NCBI RefSeq assembly: GCF_036320965.1 | Contig: NC_092235.1 | Coordinates: 26,201,476-26,265,475, forward strand | From: Panulirus ornatus | Lineage: Eukaryota; Arthropoda; Malacostraca; Decapoda; Palinuridae | Reading direction: 5' to 3' | Length of the DNA: 64,000 bases | Shown here: positions 11,849 to 22,060 of the stretch, in pieces | Numbering within the stretch: the stretch's first letter is position 1 | Layout: each line of letters starts with the position of its first letter | Translations under genes and position numbers: made by a program | Notes under the pieces: model-generated | Databases searched by the model: none | What the model saw: only the letters and a program-made list of their open reading frames with translations | What the model was told of the DNA's origin: nothing

Positions 11849-13020
11849 GGGGAGAGAGAGAGTTTAGGTTCGTGTTCCTCCTCTTCCTCTCCCTTAGCTT
11901 CCTTCCTCTTCCTCTCCCTTCCCATCCCTCTCCCCTCCCTTCTCCTCCCTCCCTGTCCACACATCCAAACACCGTTCACAAAGCCCTCCACCAGACGTGT
12001 TGACGCGGCCATACACTTCCCACAGCAATTACGACGGTGAGGAACGTTACGTCCTCCACAAACATTTTAAATTACGTTGTCAAAGGCGGCACAGGTAGCC
12101 ATCCCCAGCGCTGCCACGTCTACACCTTCCCCTCCACATTCACCCCGCGTTACTCCCGCAGTTATTTTACTTTACACGGGTTTATTTGCAGTTATCATTT
12201 ATGATAAAGATAGTCATGGGTGACCCAATATCATTCTGCAGTGTAATTGATGGATAGACCAAAGTTGATGAGGTAAATAACGGGTTGTTATCTTTTTGAG
12301 TAAACGTGGCACATCTGTCTCTTTCGAGGCAACCCCGCCCACATGCTGCTGACGTCACGCCCACGTCACGCCCTCGGCACGCCCACCAGTGAAAGGCCGG
12401 CGCAGGACTTTTCAATTTGCCAGAATACCTATTCATCGTCGACAATAAATGCTTCTATTTTTTGGGTTAAGACTGAGGACAATAGGTGGTTGTCGAGAGG
12501 TGTTTCTTGTTGGCTTGTGTCTACGTATATTTTAAAGCTTTCTTTGAACTTTTATATTCACTTATATATCAGTTTGTCTCTATCATATTTCCATCTCAAT
12601 TTGTGTATTTTTCACCACTCGTCTTTCTGTTATCGTCCCCGTGTGTTATAGGGTTGACCACTTCTCTGTCCGTCTGACTGCCTTACCCTGCTACTGGCGA
12701 CGGCGCAACATACAGGCATACGCAGTAAGTTTGAGAATCCTACCGTGAATCAACTAATGATGGTCCTTAATTCATCCGTGTGGTTAGGATCTAGGTTAGA
12801 ATCGCGGTGCCTTGTGGTTACTTCATCCTCTGGTTTGTGTGTGAAGTCTTGACCACACGAGGATGGGCCGTTATACCACCTCCAGTCATCTCGAAACACA
12901 GCTGAGCTGTGCGATTATCCGTCGGTGTCGCTGATTGTATTCAAGCCAACGGATCGTGTTGAGTCATTATTGAAGATTTGATGTAGAAGATGCAGACATA
13001 GAAAACGGGAAGAGACACAC
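11849..13020. other. Non-coding unique sequence
   Basis: A CT-rich patch is at 11875-11960; the remainder is unique. No fourth CBFbeta exon is recognised here. Confidence 0.5.
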
Positions 13021-13021
13021 A

Positions 13022-13490
13022 CTGGCTGTGTCAGAAGGGGTCGGACCAGACTGGCTTGTGTCAGAAGGGGTCGGACCAGACTGGCTTGTGTCAGAAGGGG
13101 TCAGACTAGACTGACTGTGTCAGAAGGGGTCGGACCAGACTGACTGTGTCAGAAGGGGTCAGACCAGACTGACTGTGTCAGAAGGGGTCGGACCAGACTG
13201 GCTTGTGTCAGAAGGGGTCAGACCAGACTGACTGTGTCAGAAGGGGTCAGACCAGACTGACTTGTGTCAGAAGGGGTCAGACCAGACTGACTGTGTCAGA
13301 AGGGGTCGGACCAGACTGACTTGTGTCAGAAGGGGTGGGACCAGACTGACTTGTGTCAGAAGGGGTCGGACCAGACTGGCTTGTGTCAGAAGGGGTGGGA
13401 CCAGACTGACTTGTGTCAGAAGGGGTCGGACCAGACTGACTTGTGTCAGAAGGGGTCAGACCAGACTGGCTTGTGTCAGAAGGGGTCGGG
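13022..13490 (+). repeat. 29/30-bp minisatellite
   Basis: Sixteen units of GTCAGAAGGGGTCGGACCAG plus ACTGACTTGT. Left-hand units lack one T (29 bp), right-hand units have it (30 bp). Confidence 0.92.
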
Positions 13491-13689
13491 ACCAGGTGTG
13501 ACGCTGGGGTCGTGGTGTGAGGACACAGCAGGACACATGATGGGGACACGTCCTACTGTAAGGGACAATTAAAGCAACAATAAAGTTGATAACTGGCTCA
13601 TAAAACCTGGTTTATCGTCGATAAAATCTGTGCCTCACCTCCCTCTCTTGCCTCCGCGTAGTCGCGCCGCCCGCCACTCCTCCCTCACG

Positions 13690-14300
13690 CACTCTACTGA
13701 GTGTCAGGTGTTGAGAGTGTGTTGTTGTAGATGTAGTAAGCGTGTTGTTGTTCTGCTGTATGAGTGTGTTGTGAGTGTTTGATGTGCGGTCCATACCGGG
13801 TGCGTTTCTGGTAATCACCGAGTGTGTTGAAGGATCTCTTTTCTTTTTGGTGCTTTCTGAGTGCGTTTTGCTGAAGGTAAGTTGCCCCCTATGTTGTGCG
13901 TGTGTTCAAGGTTCGTTATAAAGGATGGAACATGTTGTTGTTAATGCTAGAATGTTATGGGTCGGTTTATGAGTGTGTTGTGTCAAGTGTGTTGTGATGA
14001 ATCCTTTGTATATACATCAAAACAGTTGTCATTCATTTTGTACTATGGGCTGAGTTGGAGTGTGTTGTGATTATATGCCACTGTACCGCGAACTGAGTGC
14101 GTTATGCTATAGTTCGTTCTGAGTGTGTATGTGGTGAGGGACTGAGTGCGTCACCAACAGACTCCCGTGTTACCCCATGAGTGCGTCACAGAAAAACAAC
14201 CCTTCACTTTGGCACGTTGTTGGACCGTCCATTGCGTCATCTGGAGTGCGTTGATTGCGTGGTAAGCATCTACAGAGGTTATGAAGTGCGTCATTTGGAT
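13690..14300 (+). repeat. Degenerate GAGTGYGTTG motif field
   Basis: About 17 irregularly spaced copies of GAGTGTGTTG or GAGTGCGTTG lie in 600 bp. The same word in reverse complement recurs upstream of exon 1 (45300-45900). No gene seen; 14300-14990 is AT-rich unique sequence. Confidence 0.6.
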
Positions 14301-14996
14301 ACCAAGTGTGGGAATTAGCTGGTAGGGAATGTGGTAGTAATGTTGAACGTGTACGTGGATATGAGTACGTGGGTTTTATGTGATGAGTAATTACCTGTCT
14401 GTACTGTACTGGGGGGGAGGGGGGTGTACACCCATGGGGCCCCCACCTCATCTCTTGAACTCCATCTACGATTATACAACTCTTTCTTGATGTGTGTGTC
14501 TGTGTGTGTCTGTGTCTGTGTAGTGTGAAATCACTTGTGACTCATGATTTTGAGTAGAACAGCCTCAACCCGTGTGTGTATTTCCCTCATTTTGACCATA
14601 CACCTCCATGTTTATCGCTCATTACTGTCTACGATAATTTCACGGTCTTATGTAACGTGATATATATGTATATAATCTTATTTTTGTACAATAATTTTGG
14701 TTTTACTGTAAATGTAGCTACGTATGGTATTTTCAAGACTTATGACCCATGAGTATGATAGTTTTAAGTCGTATTATGGCTTGATACATTCATTACAAGT
14801 TTTATAACCGTTACGTAGGATAATCTGAAATCTTATTACTCTTGTATCGTAATTTATGACCTTATTGTCCCTTCTTACACTAACTTCCAAGTCTTATTAT
14901 TCCGACGCATCTTATCTCCAAGTCTTGTTTACCTGATTACGACAATCTCACCTTGAGCACCAAATGATGCCAACCAATCAGAGGGAGGGATGGGTG

Positions 14997-15196
14997 GAGC
15001 ATCTTACCTTGCCGGGTCTTGTGTTAAGGTCGACAGCCAATCAGGATGGGAAGGGGGCGGAGCGTCTTACCTTGCCGGGTCTTGTGTTAAGGTCGACAGC
15101 CAATCAGGATGGGAAGGGGGCGGAGCGTCTTACCTTGCCGGGTCTTGTGTTAAGGTCGACAGCCAATCAGGATGGGAAGGGGGCGGAGCGTCTTAC
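14997..15196 (-). repeat. 63-bp tandem array of the exon 3 splice donor
   Basis: Copies start at 15002, 15065 and 15128, and the genuine exon 3 donor begins the fourth at 15191. Spacing is exactly 63 bp. On the gene strand each unit reads AVDLNTRPGK followed by |GTAAGA, where the real exon reads DVDFNKEPGK and |GTAAGA. The unit therefore contains a diverged copy of the exon's last nine or ten codons, the 5' splice site, and about 30 bp of intron. The intron part includes a CCAATCAG motif (gene-strand CTGATTGG). The units are nearly identical to each other, pointing to recent expansion. Confidence 0.9.
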
Positions 15197-15292
15197 CTTG
15201 CCGGGTTCCTTGTTAAAGTCCACATCAGAGGAGTACCCCCCAGGGGCAGGGGTGAAGGACAGCTGCAGGTTGGTGCCCGTGTTGATGAAGGC
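15197..15292 (-). CDS. CBFB: CBFbeta exon 3
   Basis: This is a 96-bp exon of 32 codons reading AFINTGTNLQLSFTPAP, then GGYSSDVDFNKEPGK. AF(I/V)xTGTNL is the central strand of the CBFbeta barrel and part of the family's Runx-facing side. The loop after it is shorter than in human CBFbeta by about seven residues and closer in length to the fly proteins. The acceptor is TTGCAG|GCC at 15293 and the donor AAG|GTAAGA at 15197/15196, both phase 0. Ending at GK matches where the next family segment (VYLK or VHLR) begins. Three partial copies of this exon's 3' end plus donor lie immediately downstream (15002-15190). Confidence 0.92.
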
Positions 15293-15505
15293 CTGCAACA
15301 CAGATGCAAAAACACAGGTGTTTAGTGGTGAGCTGAGCAGGTGTGTGTGTGTTCAGATGTATAGCGTGTACATATGTGCTTGTGTGTGTGTACATGTTTA
15401 TAGCTATACCTGCGTGTACATGTCTATAGAAATTTAGCTTTCCTCAGGAGTTGGGAGGAGGAGGGTGGAGGGAGGGGGAGGGGTGTTCCATGGATCATCC
15501 CGGTG

Positions 15506-15506
15506 A

Positions 15507-15534
<28 letters not shown>
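15506..15534. repeat. (CA)14 microsatellite
   Basis: Short CA tract in intron 2. Confidence 0.9.
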
Positions 15535-15539
<5 letters not shown>

Positions 15540-15821
15540 GGGATGTTCAGCAGAGAACAAGTCGGACGATCGTAAGTTCAGTTCCGGGCGTCCCCCCCCC
15601 CCCAGCACCAGGGGGAAACCTGTACTTTCACCGTGACCACAACTGGAAATTGTTGTGGTTGTAGGTTTAGTGCACGACAGGTGATGGAAGGAGGGAGGGG
15701 TAGTAGTGTCTTGTGAGAGCAGTCAACTCACATCCCTTCATTTTCTAGGCTTGTCTGTAGATACAGAAAAAAATGTAGCTAATCTTCGAGAGATGCCTCC
15801 CTCGTTATATATATATATATA

Positions 15822-17213
15822 TTTTTTTTTTTATACTTTGTCGCTGTCTCCCGCGTTTGCGAGGTAGCGCAAGGAAACAGACGAAAGAAATGGCCCAACC
15901 CCCCCCATACACATGTACACACACACGTCCACACACGCAAATATACATACCCACACAGCCCTCCACGGCCCACCCCGGACGCTCCACATGCCCTGATTCA
16001 ATCCACTGACAGCACGTCAACCCCTGTATACCACACCGCTCCAATTCACTCTATTCCTTGCCCTCCTTTCACCCTCCTGCATGTTCAGGCCCCGATCACA
16101 CAAAATCCTTTTCACTCCATCTTTCCACCTCCAATTTGGTCTCCCTCTTCTCCTCGTTCCCTTCACCTCCGACACATATATCCTCTTGGTCAATCTTTCC
16201 TCACTCATTCTCTCCATGTGCCCAAACCATTTCAAAACACCCTCTTCTGCTCTCTCAACCACGCTCTTTTTATTTCCACACATCTCTCTTACCCTTACGT
16301 TACTTACTCGATCAAACCACCTCACACCACACATTGTCCTCAAACATCTCATTTCCAGCACATCCATCCTCCTGCGCACAACTCTATCCATAGCCCACGC
16401 CTCGCAACCATACAACATTGTTGGAACTACTATTCCTTCAAACATACCCATTTTTGCTTTCCGGGATAATGTTCTCGACTTCCACACATTTTTCAAGGCT
16501 CCCAAAATTTTCGCCCCCTCCCCCACCCTATGATCCACTTCCGCTTCCATGGTTCCATCCGCTGACAGATCCACTCCCAGATATCTAAAACACTTCACTT
16601 CCTCCAGTTTTTCTCCATTCAAACTCACCTCCCAATTGACTTGACCCTCAACCCTACTGTACCTAATAACCTTGCTCTTATTCACATTTACTCTTAACTT
16701 TCTTCTTCCACACACTTTACCAAACTCAGTCACCAGCTTCTGCAGTTTCTCACATGAATCCGCCACCAGCGCTGTATCATCAGCGAACAACAACTGACTC
16801 ACTTCCCAAGCTCTCTCATCCCCAACAGACTTCATACTTGCCCCTCTTTCCAAGACTCTTGCATTTACCTCCCTAACAACCCCATCCATAAACAAATTAA
16901 ACAACCATGGAGACATCACACACCCCTGCCGCAAACCTACATTCACTGAGAACCAATCACTTTCCTCTCTTCCTACACGTACACACGCCTTACATCCTCG
17001 ATAAAAACTTTTCACTGCTTCTAACAACTTGCCTCCCACACCATATATTCTTAATACCTTCCACAGAGCATCTCTATCAACTCTATCATATGCCTTCTCC
17101 AGATCCATAAATGCTACATACAAATCCATTTGCTTTTCTAAGTATTTCTCACATACATTCTTCAAAGCAAACACCTGATCCACACATCCTCTACCACTTC
17201 TGAAACCACATAT
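15822..17213 (-). mobile_element. LINE copy 1, 5'-truncated, with 3' UTR
   Basis: This is a minus-strand non-LTR retrotransposon. It has a reverse transcriptase tail (16017-17210) and a roughly 180-bp 3' UTR containing CGCTACCTCGCAAACGCGGG and GACAGCGACAAAGTATA. It ends in an A/T tract and (TA)n at 15805-15832. The 5' break falls inside the RT domain and abuts another (TA)n at 17209-17224. The sequence is almost identical to the 36.0-37.9 kb copy, so the family has moved recently. Clade is not assigned. Confidence 0.9.
16017..17210 (-). CDS. LINE reverse transcriptase, C-terminal 398 codons (truncated copy)
   Basis: The open frame enters at CGFRSGRGCVDQ because the element is 5'-truncated. 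RT blocks in order are FMDLEKAYDRVDRDALW (domain A), GLRQGCVMSPWLFN (domain B), LLFADDTALVADS (domain C with the catalytic FADD), VNVNKSKVIRYSR (domain D) and CFRYLGVDLSADGT (domain E). A C-terminal region with YGCEAWAM, LKWFGHMERM and RRRGRPNWRWKDGVK precedes the stop. The catalytic aspartates are intact, but the endonuclease, the RT N-terminus and a start codon are missing, so this copy is not autonomous. It sits inside intron 2 in the same orientation as the host gene. Confidence 0.9.
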   Translation of the reverse strand, partial: CGFRSGRGCVDQVFALKNVCEKYLEKQMDLYVAFMDLEKAYDRVDRDALWKVLRIYGVGGKLLEAVKSFYRGCKACVRVGREESDWFSVNVGLRQGCVMSPWLFNLFMDGVVREVNARVLERGASMKSVGDERAWEVSQLLFADDTALVADSCEKLQKLVTEFGKVCGRRKLRVNVNKSKVIRYSRVEGQVNWEVSLNGEKLEEVKCFRYLGVDLSADGTMEAEVDHRVGEGAKILGALKNVWKSRTLSRKAKMGMFEGIVVPTMLYGCEAWAMDRVVRRRMDVLEMRCLRTMCGVRWFDRVSNVRVREMCGNKKSVVERAEEGVLKWFGHMERMSEERLTKRIYVSEVKGTRRRGRPNWRWKDGVKRILCDRGLNMQEGERRARNRVNWSGVVYRG

Positions 17214-17469
17214 ATATATATATACTTGCTGGTCTTGCCCGCCTTAGGGAGGCAGCGCCTGAAACTGGAGACTACCAAATCTCGCTGGGATTAATCCTCA
17301 CTTGGCTTACGGCTCTGTGTCGCTGCGTTTAGAAAGTGTTGATACAGGAGGAGAAGACTGACGCGTCCCCGCCTCGTGTAAGGAGATTCGTGGGCTGTAT
17401 TCCTCCTCTTCCCATCCCCAGGCGAGGTCATAATGTAACTATATTACATTTGAGATTATATTTCTGAAG

Positions 17470-17765
17470 GGAATTCATTCAGCCCGTCGTAACTCCACGT
17501 AATCCAGCCCGACCAATGAGTAGCGAAGTATATTAGGATTCGAACCGACGACCGATTGTTGCTGCAGCTCTTTCAGCCAATTATAACTCCCCATAGTCCA
17601 GCTCGACCAATGGCTGACAAGTATATATATAGATGTTATCACATCTTGGGTCTCGAACCCTCGACTCGGCTGTTGCCTAGAGGCGTCGCCAGCAACCAAC
17701 CCGCGGTTTCCGGACATCACCACCCGGAACTAGCGCTAGGCGGCTAGAGCGCAACCCGCACGCCG
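17470..17765 (-). mobile_element. Dimeric tRNA-derived SINE-like element
   Basis: Two pol III B-box matches on the minus strand, GGTTCGAATCC (17537-17547) and GGGTTCGAGACCC (17648-17660), are about 110 bp apart. Each is followed by a related body: GGTCGAGCTGGACTATGGGG and GGTCGGGCTGGATTACGTGG. Repetition of head plus body suggests a tandem dimer. A boxes are only weakly suggested, and no tRNA cloverleaf was established. Confidence 0.5.
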
Positions 17766-18383
17766 GGCCGAGCCTCCTCCCTGATTGGCCAATTTGTGGG
17801 TGATCGGCGGGGGGGATGTGGGTAGGTGGGGGGGTCATGTGTTAAGGGGGGGGAGGGGTTGTCCTGTTCGTGGTCACGAGCGACGGTCAACGACTCGTTT
17901 CGTTATTCGTTAACCGTTTGTTGACGGGATGGCTTTGGGGAGTTAAATCCTCCCTCCCTCCTTGGGGGGGTGTTAAATACAACCTCCCCCTCCTCCTCCT
18001 CTCCCTTCTTCTCCCCACGTGGTGTTCAATCTTTCTCCCCGTCTCCCCTGTGCAGACAGGGGTCTCGCCCCCTCCCCATGTGGGCTTAGATATCTCCCCT
18101 TCCCCATGGCGTCTTGAATCCCATTCCTCCTCCTCTTCTCCCCCTCCCGCCTGTGGGGTCAGGATGGGGAGAGATGGTGGGTGGTTCAAGAACTGAACAC
18201 AGCTTCGCCCTATGAACACTGTGAACATCCCACGACAGGACACCCTAGACTGAACACCCATGTGAACTTCGTGTGAACATCCAACTCTGTTACAACCTGT
18301 TATGAACATAGTGTGTGTGTGTGTGTCTGAACCCCTCACACCATACTGAACACAGCGTGCGAACCCCACCATTCCCGTGGAGG

Positions 18384-18472
18384 ACCAAGATCACTTCTCT
18401 TGATCACCAAGATCACTTCTCTTGATCACCAAGATCACTTCTCTTGATCACCAAGATCACTTCTCTTGATCA
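18384..18472 (+). repeat. 22-bp GATCACTTCTCTTGATCACC repeat, 4 units
   Basis: Four near-perfect copies; each contains the inverted pair TGATC/GATCA. Confidence 0.9.
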
Positions 18473-18764
18473 TGTCGCCTGTTTGAGGCAGCGGCCCGCC
18501 GCCGGTATAGTGTGTGTGTACGTCATGTTCACAACACTTTACAACACTTGTTGTAAGTTGTTAGCCTGAACAGTTTCGAGCCCCAGATGTTTCCTCCGTT
18601 TTCTCCCATGGTATTTACGTCATCTGTGGGTTTTTTTATGGTTTTATTTTTACAGTCTTTCCGCCTCTGTCGTGTTAACAGGGAATCGATTTTTAAGTTT
18701 TTTTTTAAATGAATTTATACTTTCCAGGATTTTCCCTCTGTAGATATAGTGGTATATTTTCCCC

Positions 18765-18774
<10 letters not shown>

Positions 18775-18802
<28 letters not shown>

Positions 18803-18934
18803 AGAGAGTAAAGCCTCAATGTTTCCCATTTTCTTTTTTTACTGCGTCACTGTGGGGAACCTCCACACGTTTTCTAAACTCCTCAATCTTGGCCGCCTTG
18901 AGGGTTGGTATTAGCACTCAGCATTATTATAGCC

Positions 18935-18998
<64 letters not shown>

Positions 18999-19007
18999 AA
19001 CTGTCTC

Positions 19008-19042
<35 letters not shown>

Positions 19043-19085
19043 AACTGTCTCTTGCAGAGAGAGAGAGAGAGTATAACTGTCTCTT

Positions 19086-19128
<43 letters not shown>

Positions 19129-19312
19129 CACCATTAGCTCCTGTTTTCTCTTTTTCAGCGATGGTTCGCACAACCCAGCCTGTCGTTTCTCCTGGGAGAG
19201 AAAGACGTCATCTTCTGTACCGTCTTCCCCTGAGGGTAAGGTCATCTAGTGTCTATTACAGTCTGGTCGTGCACATGGCACCTCATGCATAATGTGTGTA
19301 TATGTGTGTTCG

Positions 19313-19396
<84 letters not shown>
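18775..19396. repeat. (GT)n, interrupted (GA)n and (TA)39
   Basis: (GT)n is at 18773-18799. (GA)n at 18938-19128 is interrupted three times by the same GTATAACTGTCTCTTG segment. (TA)39 is at 19318-19396. Confidence 0.93.
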
Positions 19397-19399
<3 letters not shown>

Positions 19400-20472
19400 T
19401 TATGACGTAGACCACAGTTCAGTCCACTAAACTACCTGTTAGTGTCGAAAGCTTATCATTGGGAGACGCAGCCACTGCCCACCCAAACTGTCCCCTCTGA
19501 TGTCTGGCGGAAATGAAGACGACACAGAAAATGTGGTGCTTTTTGTCCCGTATTCATTAAATGCGCGACAGAAAATGGATTGTGGGCAACACCGTTTTGT
19601 CTTCACGAGTCATAGCCATTGCCCTGGCTCTGCCTCCTGTATTATTACCCAAGTCTGAACCCCGACCACCACCCCCACCTCCCTACCACCTCCCTCCTCA
19701 CGTCTGAACTCAGGACTTCCTGACGTCTGAACGAACCCGGTATGTGGGGGGAGGGAGGGGGGTGTTCAGAACCTCCCCCCCCCCCCAACCTCGACGTCCG
19801 AACTCAACAGAAGTGAACTCCCACATCGAACCTCTCAGACACACTGAACACAGCACATCTGAACCCATGACTGTACCAGCGACACCTCCCCCTCCTCCTC
19901 CTCCATTTAAACCTTTTGTTCCCTGAGTTTCATCAGAACCCAACCATTATTCTCCTTTTTTTTTCCTTCATCATCGTCATCATCATCATCATCAACAGAA
20001 AACGGGCCGTCATCACTTAGCAGAAAACGAGGGTTGGACACACACAGAGCAGCCCCCACCCCCCTCACCCCCCATGGGAGTATTTACGTGAAAAAATGTT
20101 GGAATTCGTGGAATCATTCGTGGAATTTATAGCATTTGTTCGGGGTAATCCTTGCCCACGGGAAGACTTAGGAAAACGTGTCCAATCAGCGTACACTTAT
20201 GTTCCTTCTGTTGTCAGCGTTCCCCAGACAACTGCTTCTTAAAGTAAGCTTATAAGTAGCTACTTTACAACCTCTCATACTTGGGAGTAACTGATACTTA
20301 TACTCCAAGGGAAAAGTTACTTAATAATCTTAATATAGGATTGTAAGTAGCTTTCGGATGCCACACTTTACATGTAATTACAATACTTACACTGAAGTGA
20401 GCTTGATATGTTTTTTTTCCGTGTCACTTGGCGTTCAATTCAACGGACATTTTAGCATATTAGCACCATTAA
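19397..20472. other. Non-coding unique sequence
   Basis: A short (CAT)n is at 19968-19994, with C-runs around 19780. No gene recognised. Confidence 0.5.
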
Positions 20473-20752
20473 GCACGACGGTACGACCTTTGTGCACGAC
20501 AGTACGACCCTAGAACACGACGGTACGACCCTTGCGTATTGATGCTCAGGCTTTTTATGGGTTAGGTCAAAGGTCAGGTCATAAATCTAACTGTCGTTCT
20601 CAAGGGTCATTTTGTAGTCTTCGTTGGTCGTACCGCCGTCTACAAGAGTCGTACCTTCGTGGTCGAGGGTCGTACCATTTTGCTTAAGCGTCGTACCGTC
20701 GTACTGAAGCGTCGTACCGTCGTAATGAAGCGTCGTACCGTCGTGTTCCAGA
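20473..20752. mobile_element. Foldback element, locus 2 (most complete)
   Basis: The left arm has three direct units of CACGACGGTACGACCC. The centre contains TTAGGTCAAAGGTCAGGTCA. The right arm has about six inverted units of GGTCGTACCGTCGTG. The organisation recalls Drosophila FB transposons, whose inverted termini are themselves tandem repeats. No transposase is present. Confidence 0.8.
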
Positions 20753-20769
20753 ATTAATTACACCACAAC

Positions 20770-20990
20770 ATTACTGTCGAAGTTACCGTTGCGATACCTG
20801 TTATTCTACCGTTAACAGACATTTGTATTTGTAATACTGTTGGCAGACCGTTGGAGAAGTAGTGGCCACCGTACCGTTATCAGACCGTTGTAGCTTAGGA
20901 AGTGCTTGCCTCCCTACCGTTAACAGACTGTTGAGGCTAGTGAGCTCCGAACTACTATTGTACTGTTAACAGTTAACAGTCTGTTGACTT
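20770..20990 (+). repeat. Degenerate ACCGTTAACAGACTGTTG repeat
   Basis: About six loosely spaced copies adjoining foldback locus 2. The core GTTAAC is palindromic. Confidence 0.6.
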
Positions 20991-21229
20991 CACTGTGACC
21001 CCGGGTCACTCAGAATCACCAGAAGCGTTTAGAAACAGACGTTAGAATTAGAAGAGTTTGGAGAGATTAAGAGAATTGAAGATCAAAAAATCTGAATTCT
21101 TCAGACTTGGTAGCGTTTAGAAAAGTGTAAGTAACTTAAGAAAAGTACAAGTGTGTTATTTTAGTGGGTCTGTACCAACAGTCGCCTTAAAACTCATTTT
21201 TTTTAATTCTTAAGTGGCCAACATACCCG

Positions 21230-21350
21230 GGGACGTACCGTTGTGTGCACTGGTCGTAAAGTCGTGTTCAGGGGTCGTATCGTCGTGTTCACTGGTCGTA
21301 CCGTCGTGTTCACGGGTCGTACCGTCGTGTTCGCGGGTCGTGCCGTCGTT
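21230..21350. mobile_element. Foldback element, locus 3 (right arm only)
   Basis: Five to six inverted units of GGTCGTACCGTCGTGTTC type at 21-bp spacing. No centre or left arm. Confidence 0.7.
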
Positions 21351-21592
21351 ATCATACTGCACTCAATGCTATACCCCTCCACTCCCTTCCTGTGGCAAGT
21401 GTGCGGGTAGAGCGCGGCTCGTGTCAACGCCAGTTAGCTCTCGCAATACGAGACGCAGTTAACAGGAACTCTTCCTGCCCGTAACGGCCACTCGTGACGC
21501 TCCGTGACCCACGGGGGTAATGGAGCGTTGATCGTGCGCCTGGCACGCCGGTCACGTTGCCGAGTTTAAGTACAGGTGGCTCATGTACGATG

Positions 21593-21593
21593 A

Positions 21594-21663
<70 letters not shown>
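21593..21663. repeat. (TC)35 microsatellite
   Basis: Pure tract. Confidence 0.95.
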
Positions 21664-21666
<3 letters not shown>

Positions 21667-21874
21667 GCCTATTCTTGCCACAGACATCGCTGAAGGGAAG
21701 ACCATCAGCGCAATGTAAACACAACTTCTCTCTTCAAGAATAACAAATAAAACAAACGCGAATTTCAACTTATATTTTTTTTTCCTTTACACATTAACTG
21801 ATAACAGACTTCCCTTCGCAGATTGTTGCGCTCATGGATTGCAATCAGAATTGTTCTTTTTTTTTTTCCATTTC

Positions 21875-22060
21875 ATCCATTCCTGTAAACTTTCCTCGTC
21901 AGTATACTCTAGGGAGGAGCCTTCTGCTCCACTGTCATGTCCTCCATCTACGTAAACTAAGAATGTAGTACACCGTTTCTGTCCGCCACGAGATGACCTG
22001 GTCGTAGACCATCAGAATCACCTGTTGTTACCTGGCTATCCCAGGTAACCACCCCCCCTC
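21875..22060 (+). mobile_element. Single-copy form of the palindromic 65-bp repeat
   Basis: The order TTTCATCCATTCCTGTAAAC, AGTATACT, GGAGGAGCCTTCTGCTCC, then GATGACCTGGTCGTAGACCA parallels the left flank and first unit of the array at 52500. Here the last module is present once. Confidence 0.6.

Noticed and set aside
11200..12012. 270-codon minus-strand proline/asparagine-rich frame
   Set aside because: Reads through two 20-bp minisatellites; low complexity with no flanking domain.
11965..12012. FVNGVW peptide on the minus strand as possible CBFbeta exon 4 (LNGVC-like)
   Set aside because: Surrounding residues do not fit the family and no acceptor or donor fits phase 0.
16058..16533. Plus-strand open frames over LINE copy 1 (and their equivalents at 37213-37688)
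   Set aside because: Antisense shadows of the reverse transcriptase.
17537..17660. Functional tRNA genes
   Set aside because: Only B boxes are clear; acceptor stems and anticodon arms cannot be folded by eye, and the modules are repeated with non-tRNA bodies.
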